From Candidatus Aminicenantota bacterium (lineage in GTDB: Bacteria; Acidobacteriota; Aminicenantia; Aminicenantales; Saccharicenantaceae): a stretch of 50,845 nucleotides of DNA. The stretch covers positions 1 to 50,845 of the forward strand of contig JADGNU010000003.1 of the NCBI GenBank assembly GCA_017883305.1, read 5' to 3'. Position numbers and translations under genes: made by a program. This document shows positions 18,548 through 28,035 of the stretch, one piece after another. A model generated the notes under the pieces. It did not search any database. It was not told where the DNA came from and saw nothing but the letters and a program-made list of their open reading frames with translations. The first letter of the stretch is position 1; every line of letters begins with the position of its first letter.

Positions 18548-19134
18548 GTCGCTCTCTCCCCGAGCTTTCTTTCAGCGCCCTGGAGCAACCTTCTGATATT
18601 GCCGCCGTGGCGGAAGACGACCAAAGCGGCGATGACCAGGGCGACCGCCGCCACGGCCGCGGATCCGCCCCCGGCGAGAACGATCACCGGAAAGGCGAGG
18701 GCGCCCACGATCGATCCAAGAGACACGAAGCGCGTTAGTCCGACGACGATCAAGAATAGGCCCATGCTCGCGAGGCAGGGGACCCAGGCGATGGCCGCGA
18801 AAGCACCGAGGGAGGTGGCCACCCCTTTCCCGCCGCGGAAGCCGATCGAGAACGGGAAGCAGTGCCCGACGACGGCCAGAAGCCCGCAGAAGGCCGCGAA
18901 CACCGGGTCCTCGAACCATTTCGAGGCCAGAAAGACGGGCAAGAAGCCCTTCAGGAGGTCGAAAACGACCACCGGGAGGGCGACTTTCCAGCCTTTGACC
19001 CGCAGGACGTTGGTCGCCCCCGTGCTGCCGCTCCCGAATTGACGGACGTCCCTTGTCCCGGACCAGCGGGCCATCAGGTAACCGGTCGGGATGGAGCCGG
19101 CGAGATAAGACGCGACGGCGACGAGGATCTTCAT
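18544..19134 (-). CDS. plsY: acyl-phosphate:glycerol-3-phosphate acyltransferase
   Basis: A 196-residue integral membrane enzyme that transfers an acyl group from acyl phosphate to glycerol 3-phosphate. It shows the three PlsY motifs: SYLAGSIPTGYL near the N-terminus, the FGSGSTGATNVLR loop (residues about 41-53), and GHCFPFSIGFRGGKGVATSLG. About five to six membrane segments are predicted. The start MKILVAVA overlaps the stop of thpR by ATGA. It sits directly upstream of gpsA, its substrate-producing partner. Confidence 0.95.
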   Translation of the reverse strand: MKILVAVASYLAGSIPTGYLMARWSGTRDVRQFGSGSTGATNVLRVKGWKVALPVVVFDLLKGFLPVFLASKWFEDPVFAAFCGLLAVVGHCFPFSIGFRGGKGVATSLGAFAAIAWVPCLASMGLFLIVVGLTRFVSLGSIVGALAFPVIVLAGGGSAAVAAVALVIAALVVFRHGGNIRRLLQGAERKLGERAT

Positions 19135-19685
19135 GGGAGAACAGCCTCGAAGACGATCCGGTACTCCGCGCCCTCCGGATGGAGAAGGCTCTCGAAGAGG
19201 GCGACCTTGCGGACGGTCATGGCCCCGAAGGACTTCTCGCGGTGCTTGACCAGCTCGCTCATCGCCTTGGCGACCCGTTCCGGGCCCTTGACCCGGCCGA
19301 GAGTCAGGTGAGGCGTGAAGGCCCGCTTCTCTTTCTCGAAGCCCTTGGCCTCGAGCGCGGTGTCGATATCTTCCTGAATGGCCAGCAGTTCTGGCTCGGC
19401 GGCGAACCCGACCCAAAGGACGCGCGGGCTCATCTCGCTTGGAAAGGCGCCCGTGCCCTTGACGAGGAGAGGGAAGGCGTGGTGAAGGGCGGCGATGTCT
19501 TTAAGGATCTCCTTCAACCAGAGCGTCTGAGTCTCGTCGATCGGACCGAGGAACTTGAGCGTCAAATGCATCCCCTCGTCGCTCACCCAGCGAATGTCGG
19601 CCCGCGTGGCCCGGAGGTCCCGGACGAGGGAGCGCAGGGACTCCTTGATCTCGGGTTCGAGGTCGATGGCGATGAAGGCTCTCAC
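19131..19685 (-). CDS. thpR: RNA 2',3'-cyclic phosphodiesterase (2H family)
   Basis: A 184-residue 2H phosphoesterase, the LigT/ThpR type that opens 2',3'-cyclic phosphate ends of RNA. The two catalytic motifs are HLTLKFLG (about residue 40) and HLTLGRVK (about residue 127). It begins RAFIAIDLEPEIKESL, as family members do, which points to the GTG at 19685-19683 as start. The ribosome site is weak (a GGGGCGAG stretch about ten bases upstream). It lies 17 bases after cinA, an arrangement common in bacteria (cinA-thpR), and overlaps plsY by ATGA. Confidence 0.92.
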   Translation of the reverse strand: MRAFIAIDLEPEIKESLRSLVRDLRATRADIRWVSDEGMHLTLKFLGPIDETQTLWLKEILKDIAALHHAFPLLVKGTGAFPSEMSPRVLWVGFAAEPELLAIQEDIDTALEAKGFEKEKRAFTPHLTLGRVKGPERVAKAMSELVKHREKSFGAMTVRKVALFESLLHPEGAEYRIVFEAVLP

Positions 19686-19702
19686 GGAATGTCTCGCCCC
19701 TA

Positions 19703-20959
19703 TTATAGGACCTTTCCCGGCGTCGGGGCGAGCGTTTTTCTCACCAGGTCGAGCGCCTTTTGCGAGGACTGGAACTTGACTTGGGCCCGGCCGCCGAAAA
19801 AGAGGTTGCGCAGAACCTTCGTTCCGCGGCCGCGGGCAATGGCGGCATAGACGAGCCCGACCGGCTTGCGGGGAGTCCCGCCCCCGGGGCCGGCGATGCC
19901 GGTGACGGCGATGCCGATGTCGGCTCCAGAAGTCTTGCGGATGCCGAGGGCCATGGCCCTCGCGACTTGGGCGCTGACGGCGCCATGCTTTTCGATGAGC
20001 GCCGCCGGGACGCCCAGCCGCCGGGTCTTGGCCCGGTTGCTGTAGACGACCGCGGATTCCAGAAAATAGTCCGAGCTCCCCGGCACGTCGGTCAGACGGT
20101 GCCCGAGGAGGCCGCCGCTGCAGGATTCGGCGCAGGCGATGGTCATCGATCGGTCCCTGAGCAGCGCCCCGACGATCTCTTCGAGACTCTCGCCGTTGCG
20201 GGAGTAGATCCACGGTCCAAGCGCCTTGCCGATCATCCCCTCGAGCCCGTCGAGGAGCGCCACGGCCGCCAAGCGGGAGATCTTGCCGGACATGGTCAGT
20301 CGGATCGAGAGGTCTCCGGGGCTGGCCAGGGTCGTTATCGTCACGCCGGCGGGCGCGGCGGCGTAGACGTCCTTGAGCCGCGTCTCCATCGCCGATTCTC
20401 CGAGCCCGGTCAACCGGATGATCCGCCGGACCGTCAGCCCCCGCCCGGACCCGGTCAGCCGGGGCAGGACCTGGCTCTCGAACATGGGCAGGATCTCCTG
20501 GGGAGGGCCCGGGAGAAGCACGATCGTGTATCGCTTGGTCTCCAACCACAGGCCGGGCGCGGTGCCGTTTGGGTTGTCCAGGATCTCGGCCCCTTCGGGG
20601 ACATAACACTGCTTGAGGTTCGAGGCGGACATGGGCAGGCCGCGGCGCTTGAACCTTTCCCGGACGCGGGCCCGGATCTCTTTATGGAAGACGAGCTTCC
20701 GCCGCAGGATTTTAGCCAGCGTCTCGCGCGTCCGATCGTCCTCGGTGGGACCGAGTCCGCCCATGCAGAGGACAAGGCGGGAGCGGCCGAGGGCGGTCCG
20801 GAGGACGCGGGTCAGGTCTCGCTCGTCATCACCGACGATCGTTTTAAAGGAGACTTTGAGACCTATCGAATTCAGGCCGGCGGTCAGGCGCAGCGAATTG
20901 GTGTCCTGGAAATCCGGCGTCAGGAGCTCCGTGCCGACGGCGATGATCTCGACCTTCAT
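19703..20959 (-). CDS. cinA: CinA-family protein (NMN deamidase / ADP-ribose pyrophosphatase type)
   Basis: A 418-residue full-length CinA. The N-terminal MoCF-like (COG1058) domain has VEIIAVGTELLTPDFQDTNS, MGGLGPTEDDRTRETLA and LLPGPPQEI. The C-terminal PncC domain, from about residue 265, has IACAESCSGGLLGHRLTDVPGSS and GIAVTGIAGPGGGTPRKPVGLVY. PncC-type domains hydrolyse nicotinamide mononucleotide to nicotinate mononucleotide in NAD salvage. AESCSGG replaces the more common AESCTGG, keeping the catalytic serine. It follows pgpA by 13 bases. Confidence 0.95.
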   Translation of the reverse strand: MKVEIIAVGTELLTPDFQDTNSLRLTAGLNSIGLKVSFKTIVGDDERDLTRVLRTALGRSRLVLCMGGLGPTEDDRTRETLAKILRRKLVFHKEIRARVRERFKRRGLPMSASNLKQCYVPEGAEILDNPNGTAPGLWLETKRYTIVLLPGPPQEILPMFESQVLPRLTGSGRGLTVRRIIRLTGLGESAMETRLKDVYAAAPAGVTITTLASPGDLSIRLTMSGKISRLAAVALLDGLEGMIGKALGPWIYSRNGESLEEIVGALLRDRSMTIACAESCSGGLLGHRLTDVPGSSDYFLESAVVYSNRAKTRRLGVPAALIEKHGAVSAQVARAMALGIRKTSGADIGIAVTGIAGPGGGTPRKPVGLVYAAIARGRGTKVLRNLFFGGRAQVKFQSSQKALDLVRKTLAPTPGKVL

Positions 20960-20972
20960 GGTCCTCCGGGCC

Positions 20973-21422
20973 TCAGAAGAAAAGTAGGGCCAGGCGTGTT
21001 AGGGCGGCCGCGACGAGCCCGGCGGCGACGTCGTCGGCCATGATGCCCCACCCGCCCGGCAGGCTTTCGAGCCTGCGGATCGGCCAGGGCTTGATGATAT
21101 CAAAAAAACGGAAGAGGGCGAAAGAGATGCCGACGGGGACCCAGCCGCCCGGCAGGAAAGCGAGGGCGATGAGTTGCCCGCAGATCTCGTCGACGACGAT
21201 GCGGCCGGGGTCGGGACGCCCGAGATCCGAAGCGTAGCGGCCGGCGGCCGCCGTCCCGGCGAAGAAGAGAAGGCCAACCAGCACCACATAGAGCGGCCAG
21301 GCCAATCGGTGAAGGCCGAGCAGGTATCCGATCGCCGCCGCGGCGCTGGCCGCGGTCCCGGGCGCAAGCGGAACGAGGCCGAGGCCGAAGAACGTGGCCA
21401 GGACGCGAGAAAGGGACTTCAT
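20973..21422 (-). CDS. pgpA: phosphatidylglycerophosphatase A
   Basis: A 149-residue membrane phosphatase that converts phosphatidylglycerol phosphate to phosphatidylglycerol. It has the PgpA pattern: FGLGLVPLAPGTAAS at the N-terminus, the acidic DPGRIVVDEICGQLIAL motif (residues about 71-87), FRFFDIIKPWPIR and a late GIMADDVAAGL. Three to four hydrophobic segments are visible. The ATG overlaps the stop of rimO by ATGA. Together with plsY and gpsA downstream, it gives the operon a phospholipid-synthesis theme. Confidence 0.95.
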   Translation of the reverse strand: MKSLSRVLATFFGLGLVPLAPGTAASAAAAIGYLLGLHRLAWPLYVVLVGLLFFAGTAAAGRYASDLGRPDPGRIVVDEICGQLIALAFLPGGWVPVGISFALFRFFDIIKPWPIRRLESLPGGWGIMADDVAAGLVAAALTRLALLFF

Positions 21423-22780
21423 GGGACAAGTCTCCCCGCGAGATCGTAGGCGTCGGCCGATTCGATGCGGACCGTGACGAGGGGCGACGGCGGTTCCATC
21501 AGGCCGGGGGGGAGCGTGAAATGAACGACCCCGTCGACCTCGGGGGCCTGAAAACGGCCCCGGCCGGTCCAGAACCCAAGCGTGCCGGGTTCGGGCCCCT
21601 CGATAATGACGTCGATCGCCTGTCCTACGCGGCTCCGGTTATGGGCGAGGGAGATCTCCGCCTGGAGGATCATGATCTCGCGTCTCCGGTCTTCCTTCTC
21701 TTCGCCGGAAACCGTCTCCGGGAGGGCGCACGCGGCTGTGTCTTTCTCCGGCGAATAGGCGAAGACGCCCAGGTGGTCGAACCGCGCCTCTTGGATGAAG
21801 CGCTTCAAGGCGGCGAATTCCTTCTTCCCCTCGCCCGGGAAGCCGACGATAAGCGAGGTCCGGATGGCCGCGCCCGGCAGTCGGCTCCGGATGCGATCGA
21901 CGAGACGGATGGCCCGGGGGGCGTCGAGGCCCCGTTTCATGGCCCTGAGGAGGACCGGGTCGGCGTGCTGAAAGGGGATATCGAAGTAGCGGCAGATCTT
22001 CGGACCGGCCATGACGTCGAGGAGGGGCCCCGTGATCTCCTCAGGGTAGCCGTAGAGGAATCGTATCCATTCGAGGCCCGGGACCTGGGCCAGCCGCTCG
22101 AGCAAACCGGCCAGCCCTTCGCGCAGGCCGCGATCGCGGCCGAACCAGGTCGTGTCGTGCGAGATAAGGTCGATCTCCTTGACGCCCAGCCCGGCGAGCG
22201 TGCGGGCCTCGCGGAAGATAGAGGCGGCGCTCCGGGAGATATAAGGCCCTTTGATCGAGGGAATGGCGCAGAAACCGCAGCGGTGGGAGCAGCCCTCCGA
22301 GATCTTGACGTAAGCCCAGGTCCCCGGCGTGGAGACGAGGCGCGGCGACGCATCTGAATACAGGAACGTCCTGTCGGCGCCGCTCTTGGGGCGGCCCTCA
22401 ACGATCGCGGCGATCTCGTCAAAGCTCCGGACCCCGGTCCAGGCGTCGACCTCGGGGAACTTGGCCCGAAGCCCGGCGCTGTCTCTCTCGACGTAGCAGC
22501 CGGCGGCGACGACCGTCTTGCCCGGGTCCGCCCGCTTGAGCCCAAGGACGGACACGATCGCTTCCTCGGCCTCGTCCCGGGCCGGCCCGATGAAACCGCA
22601 GGTGTTGATGATGATGATATCCGCCTCTTCGGGCCTCGGGACGAACCCGTAGCCGGCCTTCTTGAGCACGCCGAGCATGACTTCGCTGTCGACGAGGTTC
22701 TTGGCGCAGCCGAGGCTGACGAGAGCGACTTTCTTTTTGGCCCGCCGGACGCCCGGGGCGCCGCGCGTCGGCCGGGTCAA
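21419..22780 (-). CDS. rimO: ribosomal protein S12 methylthiotransferase
   Basis: A 453-residue radical-SAM methylthiotransferase. The N-terminal UPF0004 domain begins [20 protein letters not shown], the hallmark of RimO rather than MiaB, with a second cluster cysteine in NTCGF and a third in AAGCYVERD. The radical-SAM cluster is [13 protein letters not shown]-terminal TRAM domain is present ([10 protein letters not shown] onward). RimO adds a methylthio group to an Asp of ribosomal protein S12. No ATG or GTG fits; the TTG at 22780-22778 overlaps the asnS stop as TTGA and has AGGA eight bases upstream, so it is taken as the start. Confidence 0.93.
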   Translation of the reverse strand: MTRPTRGAPGVRRAKKKVALVSLGCAKNLVDSEVMLGVLKKAGYGFVPRPEEADIIIINTCGFIGPARDEAEEAIVSVLGLKRADPGKTVVAAGCYVERDSAGLRAKFPEVDAWTGVRSFDEIAAIVEGRPKSGADRTFLYSDASPRLVSTPGTWAYVKISEGCSHRCGFCAIPSIKGPYISRSAASIFREARTLAGLGVKEIDLISHDTTWFGRDRGLREGLAGLLERLAQVPGLEWIRFLYGYPEEITGPLLDVMAGPKICRYFDIPFQHADPVLLRAMKRGLDAPRAIRLVDRIRSRLPGAAIRTSLIVGFPGEGKKEFAALKRFIQEARFDHLGVFAYSPEKDTAACALPETVSGEEKEDRRREIMILQAEISLAHNRSRVGQAIDVIIEGPEPGTLGFWTGRGRFQAPEVDGVVHFTLPPGLMEPPSPLVTVRIESADAYDLAGRLVP

Positions 22781-24069
22781 GGATAGATCCTGTAGAGGAG
22801 CCGGGGGAAGGGGATCGTCTCGCGGATGTGCTTGATGCCGCAGATCCAGGAAACCATGCGCTCGAGGCCCATGCCGAAGCCCGAGTGGGGCACGCTCCCG
22901 TACTTGCGGAGATCGAGATACCACTCGTAGGCCTCGCGCGGCAGCTTCTGCTCTTCGAGCCGCTTTTCGAGCAGGGCCAGGTCGTGGATGCGCTGGCCCC
23001 CGCCGATGACCTCGCCGTAGCCTTCCGAGGCCAGGAAATCGACGCCGAGGACGACGTCGGGATTCTCCGGGGCCGGCTGCATGTAAAAGGCCTTGATGAC
23101 CGTCGGGAAGTGCGTAACGCAGACCGGGGAGGTGTAGAGCTCGGAGATGATCGTCTCTTCGGGCGCGCCGAAATCGCCGCCCCACTCGATCGTCGATCCC
23201 TTCCCGCGGAGGATCGGCACGGCTTCGTCGTAGGTCAGGCGGGGGAAGGGCTTCTTAATGGCCTCGAGGGGCTTGGGGTCGCGCTCGAGGGTCTCGAGCT
23301 CGATCCGCCGCTTGGTCAGGACCCGCTCCATGATGAACAGGATGAGGTCCTCGCCGAGCCCGATGATGTCCTGGAGGGTGGCGAAGGCGACCTCGGGTTC
23401 GACCATCCAGAACTCGATGAGATGGCGGCGCGTCTTCGATTTCTCGGCCCGGAACGTCGGCCCGAAACAGTAGACCTTGCCGAAAGCCATGGCCGTCGCC
23501 TCGTTGTAGAGCTGGCCGCTCTGGCTGAGGTAGGCCTTCTGGTCGAAGTACTGGGTTTCGAAGAGCGTCGTCGTGCCCTCGCAGGCGCTCGGCGTCAGGA
23601 TCGGCGTGTCCATCAGCCGGAAGCCCCGGCCGTCGAAGAAGTCTCGGATGGCCTTGACGACCTCGGCCCGGACGCGCAGGATGGCGTGCTGCTTCGAGGA
23701 TCGCAGCCAGAGGTGGCGATGCTCCATCAGGAACGGGGTGCTGTGCTCCTTGAGGGTGATGGGATATTCCTCGGCCACTTGGATGACCTCGAGCTCGGCC
23801 ATGGACAGCTCGTAGCCGCCCGGGGCGCGCGTGTCGGCGCGGACCCGGCCCCGAACGATAAGGGAAGATTCCTGGGTCAGGCGGTCGAACTGCTGGAAGA
23901 GAAGAGAGTCCTTCTCGGCGCTAAAGGCCGTCGCTTGGATGATGCCCGTACCGTCGCGGACGAGGAGGAAGCGGACCTTGCCCGAAGAGCGCTTGTTGTA
24001 GACCCAGCCGCGGATCTCGACGTCCTGCCCATCGTGGGCGGCGATGTCTTCGATATAAACCCAATCCAT
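22777..24069 (-). CDS. asnS: asparaginyl-tRNA synthetase
   Basis: A 430-residue class II aminoacyl-tRNA synthetase. The N-terminal OB-fold ([26 protein letters not shown]) recognises the anticodon. The catalytic core has class II motif 2 as [25 protein letters not shown], which is the AsnRS version, and motif 3 as [15 protein letters not shown]. It charges tRNA-Asn in the cytoplasm. The ATG at 24069 has no Shine-Dalgarno sequence; the promoter -10 box is nine bases upstream. An in-frame ATG 22 codons earlier would start upstream of that promoter. First gene of an eight-gene operon. Confidence 0.96.
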   Translation of the reverse strand: MDWVYIEDIAAHDGQDVEIRGWVYNKRSSGKVRFLLVRDGTGIIQATAFSAEKDSLLFQQFDRLTQESSLIVRGRVRADTRAPGGYELSMAELEVIQVAEEYPITLKEHSTPFLMEHRHLWLRSSKQHAILRVRAEVVKAIRDFFDGRGFRLMDTPILTPSACEGTTTLFETQYFDQKAYLSQSGQLYNEATAMAFGKVYCFGPTFRAEKSKTRRHLIEFWMVEPEVAFATLQDIIGLGEDLILFIMERVLTKRRIELETLERDPKPLEAIKKPFPRLTYDEAVPILRGKGSTIEWGGDFGAPEETIISELYTSPVCVTHFPTVIKAFYMQPAPENPDVVLGVDFLASEGYGEVIGGGQRIHDLALLEKRLEEQKLPREAYEWYLDLRKYGSVPHSGFGMGLERMVSWICGIKHIRETIPFPRLLYRIYP

Positions 24070-24078
24070 AATGCGCTC

Positions 24079-24107
24079 ATTATAAGCAAATTCGAATTCA
24101 GGCGCAA
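24079..24107 (-). promoter_or_regulatory. promoter of the asnS operon, leaderless spacing
   Basis: Minus strand: TTGCGC (24107-24102), 17-bp spacer, perfect TATAAT (24084-24079). The start codon at 24069 falls about three bases after the expected transcription start. Confidence 0.65.
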
Positions 24108-24127
24108 TCGCCTTGCATGGTTTCCGC

Positions 24128-24155
24128 TTGTACATCGCATACAGTGCGATATACT
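24128..24155 (+). promoter_or_regulatory. promoter of the DUF4416 gene with an inverted-repeat operator
   Basis: TTGTAC (24128-24133), 16-bp spacer, TATACT (24150-24155); the ATG at 24167 is about five bases after the predicted start. The promoter is filled by an inverted repeat: GTACATCGCA (24130-24139) and TGCGATATAC (24145-24154) match in nine of ten positions around TACAG. Its position across -35, spacer and -10 is that of a repressor site. It is 21 bp from the divergent asnS promoter. Confidence 0.6.
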
Positions 24156-24166
24156 TATTGGACGAA

Positions 24167-24709
24167 ATGGCTCAGCCGAAAGAGTTCGCACCGGTCAAGC
24201 TGATTTGCGGCCTGATCTATAAAGAGGATGCGCTTTACGGCGAGGTCCGGCGGCGGCTCGAGGCGGAGTGGGGGAGGGTCGACAGCGAGAGCGCGCCCTT
24301 CCCGTTCGACCTGACCGACTATTATGAAGCCGAGATGGGTCCGGGGCTCGTTCGGCGATTCATGAGCTTCGAGACCCTCATCGCGCCGGAGTCGCTGCCG
24401 GAGAGAAAGATCCGGGCGATCGAGATCGAGGAAGCGCTCCGGCGGGAGCACGGGGCCCGGGGCCGTCCGGTCAACATCGACCCCGGCTACCTCTCCGCTT
24501 CGGCGCTCGTCATGGCCACGGCCAAGGATTTCGCCCACCGCATCCCCCTGGGGAGGGGCATCTTCGCCCATCTCGAATTCCTGTTCACTAAGACAAGCGT
24601 CAAGGCGCTCGAGTGGACTTATCCCGATCTGAGGCGAGAGCCTCCGCAGGCGTATTTCCGGTCGGTCAGGGAGATCTTTCTTCGGGGGATCCGCGAACGG
24701 CCGGATTAA
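24167..24709 (+). CDS. DUF4416 family protein
   Basis: A 180-residue protein matching DUF4416 by its layout: [22 protein letters not shown] at the N-terminus, then [64 protein letters not shown] and WTYPDLR...YFRSVREIF. The family has no established function. The conserved Asp, His and Glu in the middle could form a metal or catalytic site, but this is a guess. It is monocistronic, convergent with the cysteine desulfurase gene and divergent from asnS. An in-frame ATG upstream would overlap the promoter. Confidence 0.88.
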   Translation: MAQPKEFAPVKLICGLIYKEDALYGEVRRRLEAEWGRVDSESAPFPFDLTDYYEAEMGPGLVRRFMSFETLIAPESLPERKIRAIEIEEALRREHGARGRPVNIDPGYLSASALVMATAKDFAHRIPLGRGIFAHLEFLFTKTSVKALEWTYPDLRREPPQAYFRSVREIFLRGIRERPD

Positions 24710-24718
24710 CCCCCGGGC

Positions 24719-25873
<1,155 letters not shown>

Positions 25874-25900
25874 GCCGGTATTCTAACAGAACCCGGGCAT

Positions 25901-25936
25901 AAAAAAAGAGGGCAGCCCCGGTCGGGGACGGCCCTC
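25901..25936 (-). terminator. intrinsic terminator after serA
   Basis: Reading the minus strand after the serA stop: GAGGGC (25936-25931) pairs with GCCCTC (25913-25908), an inner CCCC/GGGG stem closes over a four-base loop, and seven U residues follow (25907-25901). It ends the M20-serC-serA transcript. Confidence 0.85.
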
Positions 25937-25950
25937 ATGAATTTCAAAAA

Positions 25951-26850
25951 TCAGGCGAGCTTCTCTTTGAGGATGCGAACGACCTCCAGACCGGCCCGTT
26001 GCTGGCCCTCGGCGGCCGCGGCGCCGAGATGCGGGATGGGGATGACGTTCGGATGGTCGACGAGCGAGAAGTCCTCAGGGGGCTCCTTGTCGAAGACGTC
26101 GAGCGCCGCCGCCCGGACCTTGCCGGAGTTGAGGGCGCCGAGCAGGGCCTTCTCGTCGACGACGCCGCCGCGGGCGACATTGATGATGATGACGCCGGTC
26201 TTCATCTTGGCGAACTCGGCCTCGCCCAGGATGGGCTTGGCCTGTTTGGGAACGTGGAGGGTGATGAGGTCGGCTGCCGCCAGGAGCTCGTCGAGTGGAA
26301 CTTGCTTGATCGCCAGGTCGGTCTTGACCACGATGGGGTCGTAGCAGACGACGGTCATGCCGAAAGCCAGGGCCCGTTTCGCGACTTCGAGCCCGATCCG
26401 GCCGCAGCCGATGATGCCCAGGGTCTTGCCGAAGAGCTCCGTGCCCTCGAGCGATTTCTTGTCCCATTTGTGGGCCTTCATCGAAAGGACCGCCTTGGCG
26501 TGATTGCGGACCGCGCCGAGCATGAGCCCGAAGGTGTGCTCGGCGACGGTGATCGACGTGGCCGCGGGGGTGTTGGCGACGAAGATGCCCTTTTCCTTGG
26601 CCGCGTCGCGATCGATGTTATCGAGGCCGATGCCGGCCCGGACGAGGACCTTGAGGTCCTTGCCCGCCTCGATCACCGGGCGGGTGATCCGCGAGGCGCT
26701 GCGCACGACGACGGCGCTGGTGCCGGGGACGGCCTGGATGAGCTCGGCCTCGCTCATGCCTTTATTGACGGTGACTTCGAATCCGGGGATGGACTTGAGC
26801 AGCTCGAGGGCGGCCTTGTCCATCCCGTCGGCGATGAGGATCTTGGTCAT
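25951..26850 (-). CDS. serA: D-3-phosphoglycerate dehydrogenase, short form
   Basis: A 299-residue D-2-hydroxyacid dehydrogenase that oxidises 3-phosphoglycerate to 3-phosphohydroxypyruvate, the first step of serine synthesis. Motifs: VVVRSASRITRPVIE, VRAGIGLDNIDRDAAKEKGIFVANTP, the NAD loop LGIIGCGRIGLEVAKRALAFGM, NVARGGVVDEKALL (catalytic Arg region), DVFDKEPP and PHLGAAAAEGQ (catalytic His). It ends right after the catalytic fold, lacking the ACT domain of longer SerA forms, so feedback by serine through that domain is absent. The ATG overlaps the serC stop by ATGA. Confidence 0.93.
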   Translation of the reverse strand: MTKILIADGMDKAALELLKSIPGFEVTVNKGMSEAELIQAVPGTSAVVVRSASRITRPVIEAGKDLKVLVRAGIGLDNIDRDAAKEKGIFVANTPAATSITVAEHTFGLMLGAVRNHAKAVLSMKAHKWDKKSLEGTELFGKTLGIIGCGRIGLEVAKRALAFGMTVVCYDPIVVKTDLAIKQVPLDELLAAADLITLHVPKQAKPILGEAEFAKMKTGVIIINVARGGVVDEKALLGALNSGKVRAAALDVFDKEPPEDFSLVDHPNVIPIPHLGAAAAEGQQRAGLEVVRILKEKLA

Positions 26851-27995
26851 TGCCAGTTCTCCTTGAGGATGGCCTGGGCCGCCGTGATCCCGGCGCCGGC
26901 CTGGAACTTGTAGCCGAGGTCCATGAGGGTCATTTCGAGGGCCGACAAGGCGGTGATGATGTCGAAGCCGCCCATGTAGCCGAGGTGAGCGATGCGGAAG
27001 ATCTTCCCCTTGTAGGGGTCCTGCCCGCCGGCGATGTAGGCCATGTACTTGCCTTGCATCGTCTTGACCAGCTTGCCGCCCTCGATGCCTTCGGGGACCT
27101 TGCAACAGGTCAGGACGTTGCCGGGCCGCTTCGCCAGCAGCTCGAGACCGAGGGCCTTGACCCCGGCCCGGGTGGCTTCGGCCAGGACGCGATGGTGGGT
27201 GAAGAAGGCCTCCATGCCCATCTTCTTGATGATGTCCAGGGCATGCTTCTGCTGGATGATGAGCGAGACGCCGGGGGTCCAGGGGGTCGTCTTGTCGGCC
27301 AGGTTCTTCTTGGCCTTCTTGAGATCGAAATAGAACTTCGGCAGCTTGGCGTTGGCCGCGGCCGCCCAGGCCTTTTGGCTCAGGGCGATGTAGGCCAGAC
27401 CCGGCGGGATCATGAACGACTTTTGCGAGCCGGACAGAAAGACGTCGAGCTTCCAGTCGTCCATGGGGCAAGGCGTGACGCCGGCCCCGGAGATGCCGTC
27501 GACGATGAGCAGGGCCGGGGTCTTGGCCACGACCTCGCCGAAGCCCTGGATGTCGAACATGGCCCCGGAAGAGGTTTCCGATAATGTGGCGAATACGGCC
27601 TTGCAGTCGGGCATGGCCTTGAGCTCGGCCTCGAGCTCCTCCTTGGAGAAGTCCTTGCCCCACGGGTCGAGGATGATCTCCTTGTAGGTGATGCCGTAGG
27701 CCTTGCAGATGTTGCCCCAGCGTTCGCCGAACTTGCCACCGTTGATCGTCAGGACTTTGTCGCCGGGGCTGAGGAGGTTGACCACGGCGGTTTCCATGGC
27801 CCCCGTCCCGGAGGACGTCAGGACATAGGCGTCTTCCTTGGTGCCGAAGACCTGCTTGATGCCTTCGGTGACCTCCATGAAGATGGCCGAGAACTCGGCG
27901 GTCCGGTGATGGATGATGGGTTCGGCCGCCGACGACAGGGCCCGCTCGGGGACCGGCGTCGGGCCGGGGGAAAGAAGGTAGTACTTTTTGATCAT
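26847..27995 (-). CDS. serC: class V aminotransferase, probable phosphoserine aminotransferase
   Basis: A 382-residue PLP enzyme of the alanine/serine-glyoxylate aminotransferase branch. It has YYLLSPGPTPVPERAL, TSSGTGAMETAVVNLL, VDGISGAGVTPCPMDDWKLDVFLSGSQKSF with cofactor lysine K192, and RIAHLGYMGGFD near the C-terminus. Overlap with serA strongly suggests it acts as the phosphoserine aminotransferase in serine synthesis, as the equivalent enzyme does in archaea and several bacteria; by sequence alone, serine- or alanine-glyoxylate transamination is also possible. AAAGGAG six bases before the ATG sets the start. A TATAAA about 25 bases upstream may give a separate promoter. Confidence 0.86.
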   Translation of the reverse strand: MIKKYYLLSPGPTPVPERALSSAAEPIIHHRTAEFSAIFMEVTEGIKQVFGTKEDAYVLTSSGTGAMETAVVNLLSPGDKVLTINGGKFGERWGNICKAYGITYKEIILDPWGKDFSKEELEAELKAMPDCKAVFATLSETSSGAMFDIQGFGEVVAKTPALLIVDGISGAGVTPCPMDDWKLDVFLSGSQKSFMIPPGLAYIALSQKAWAAAANAKLPKFYFDLKKAKKNLADKTTPWTPGVSLIIQQKHALDIIKKMGMEAFFTHHRVLAEATRAGVKALGLELLAKRPGNVLTCCKVPEGIEGGKLVKTMQGKYMAYIAGGQDPYKGKIFRIAHLGYMGGFDIITALSALEMTLMDLGYKFQAGAGITAAQAILKENWQ

Positions 27996-28035
27996 GAAGC
28001 GCTCCTTTGGGTTTTTTTTATAATGGAGAGTCGAG

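Noticed and set aside
19702-19707. TATAAT (minus strand) just before thpR as a separate promoter
   Set aside because: It overlaps the cinA stop, has no clear -35 match, and lies in a tightly packed operon. It may be chance, although its spacing of about 17 bases to the GTG would be unremarkable for a promoter.
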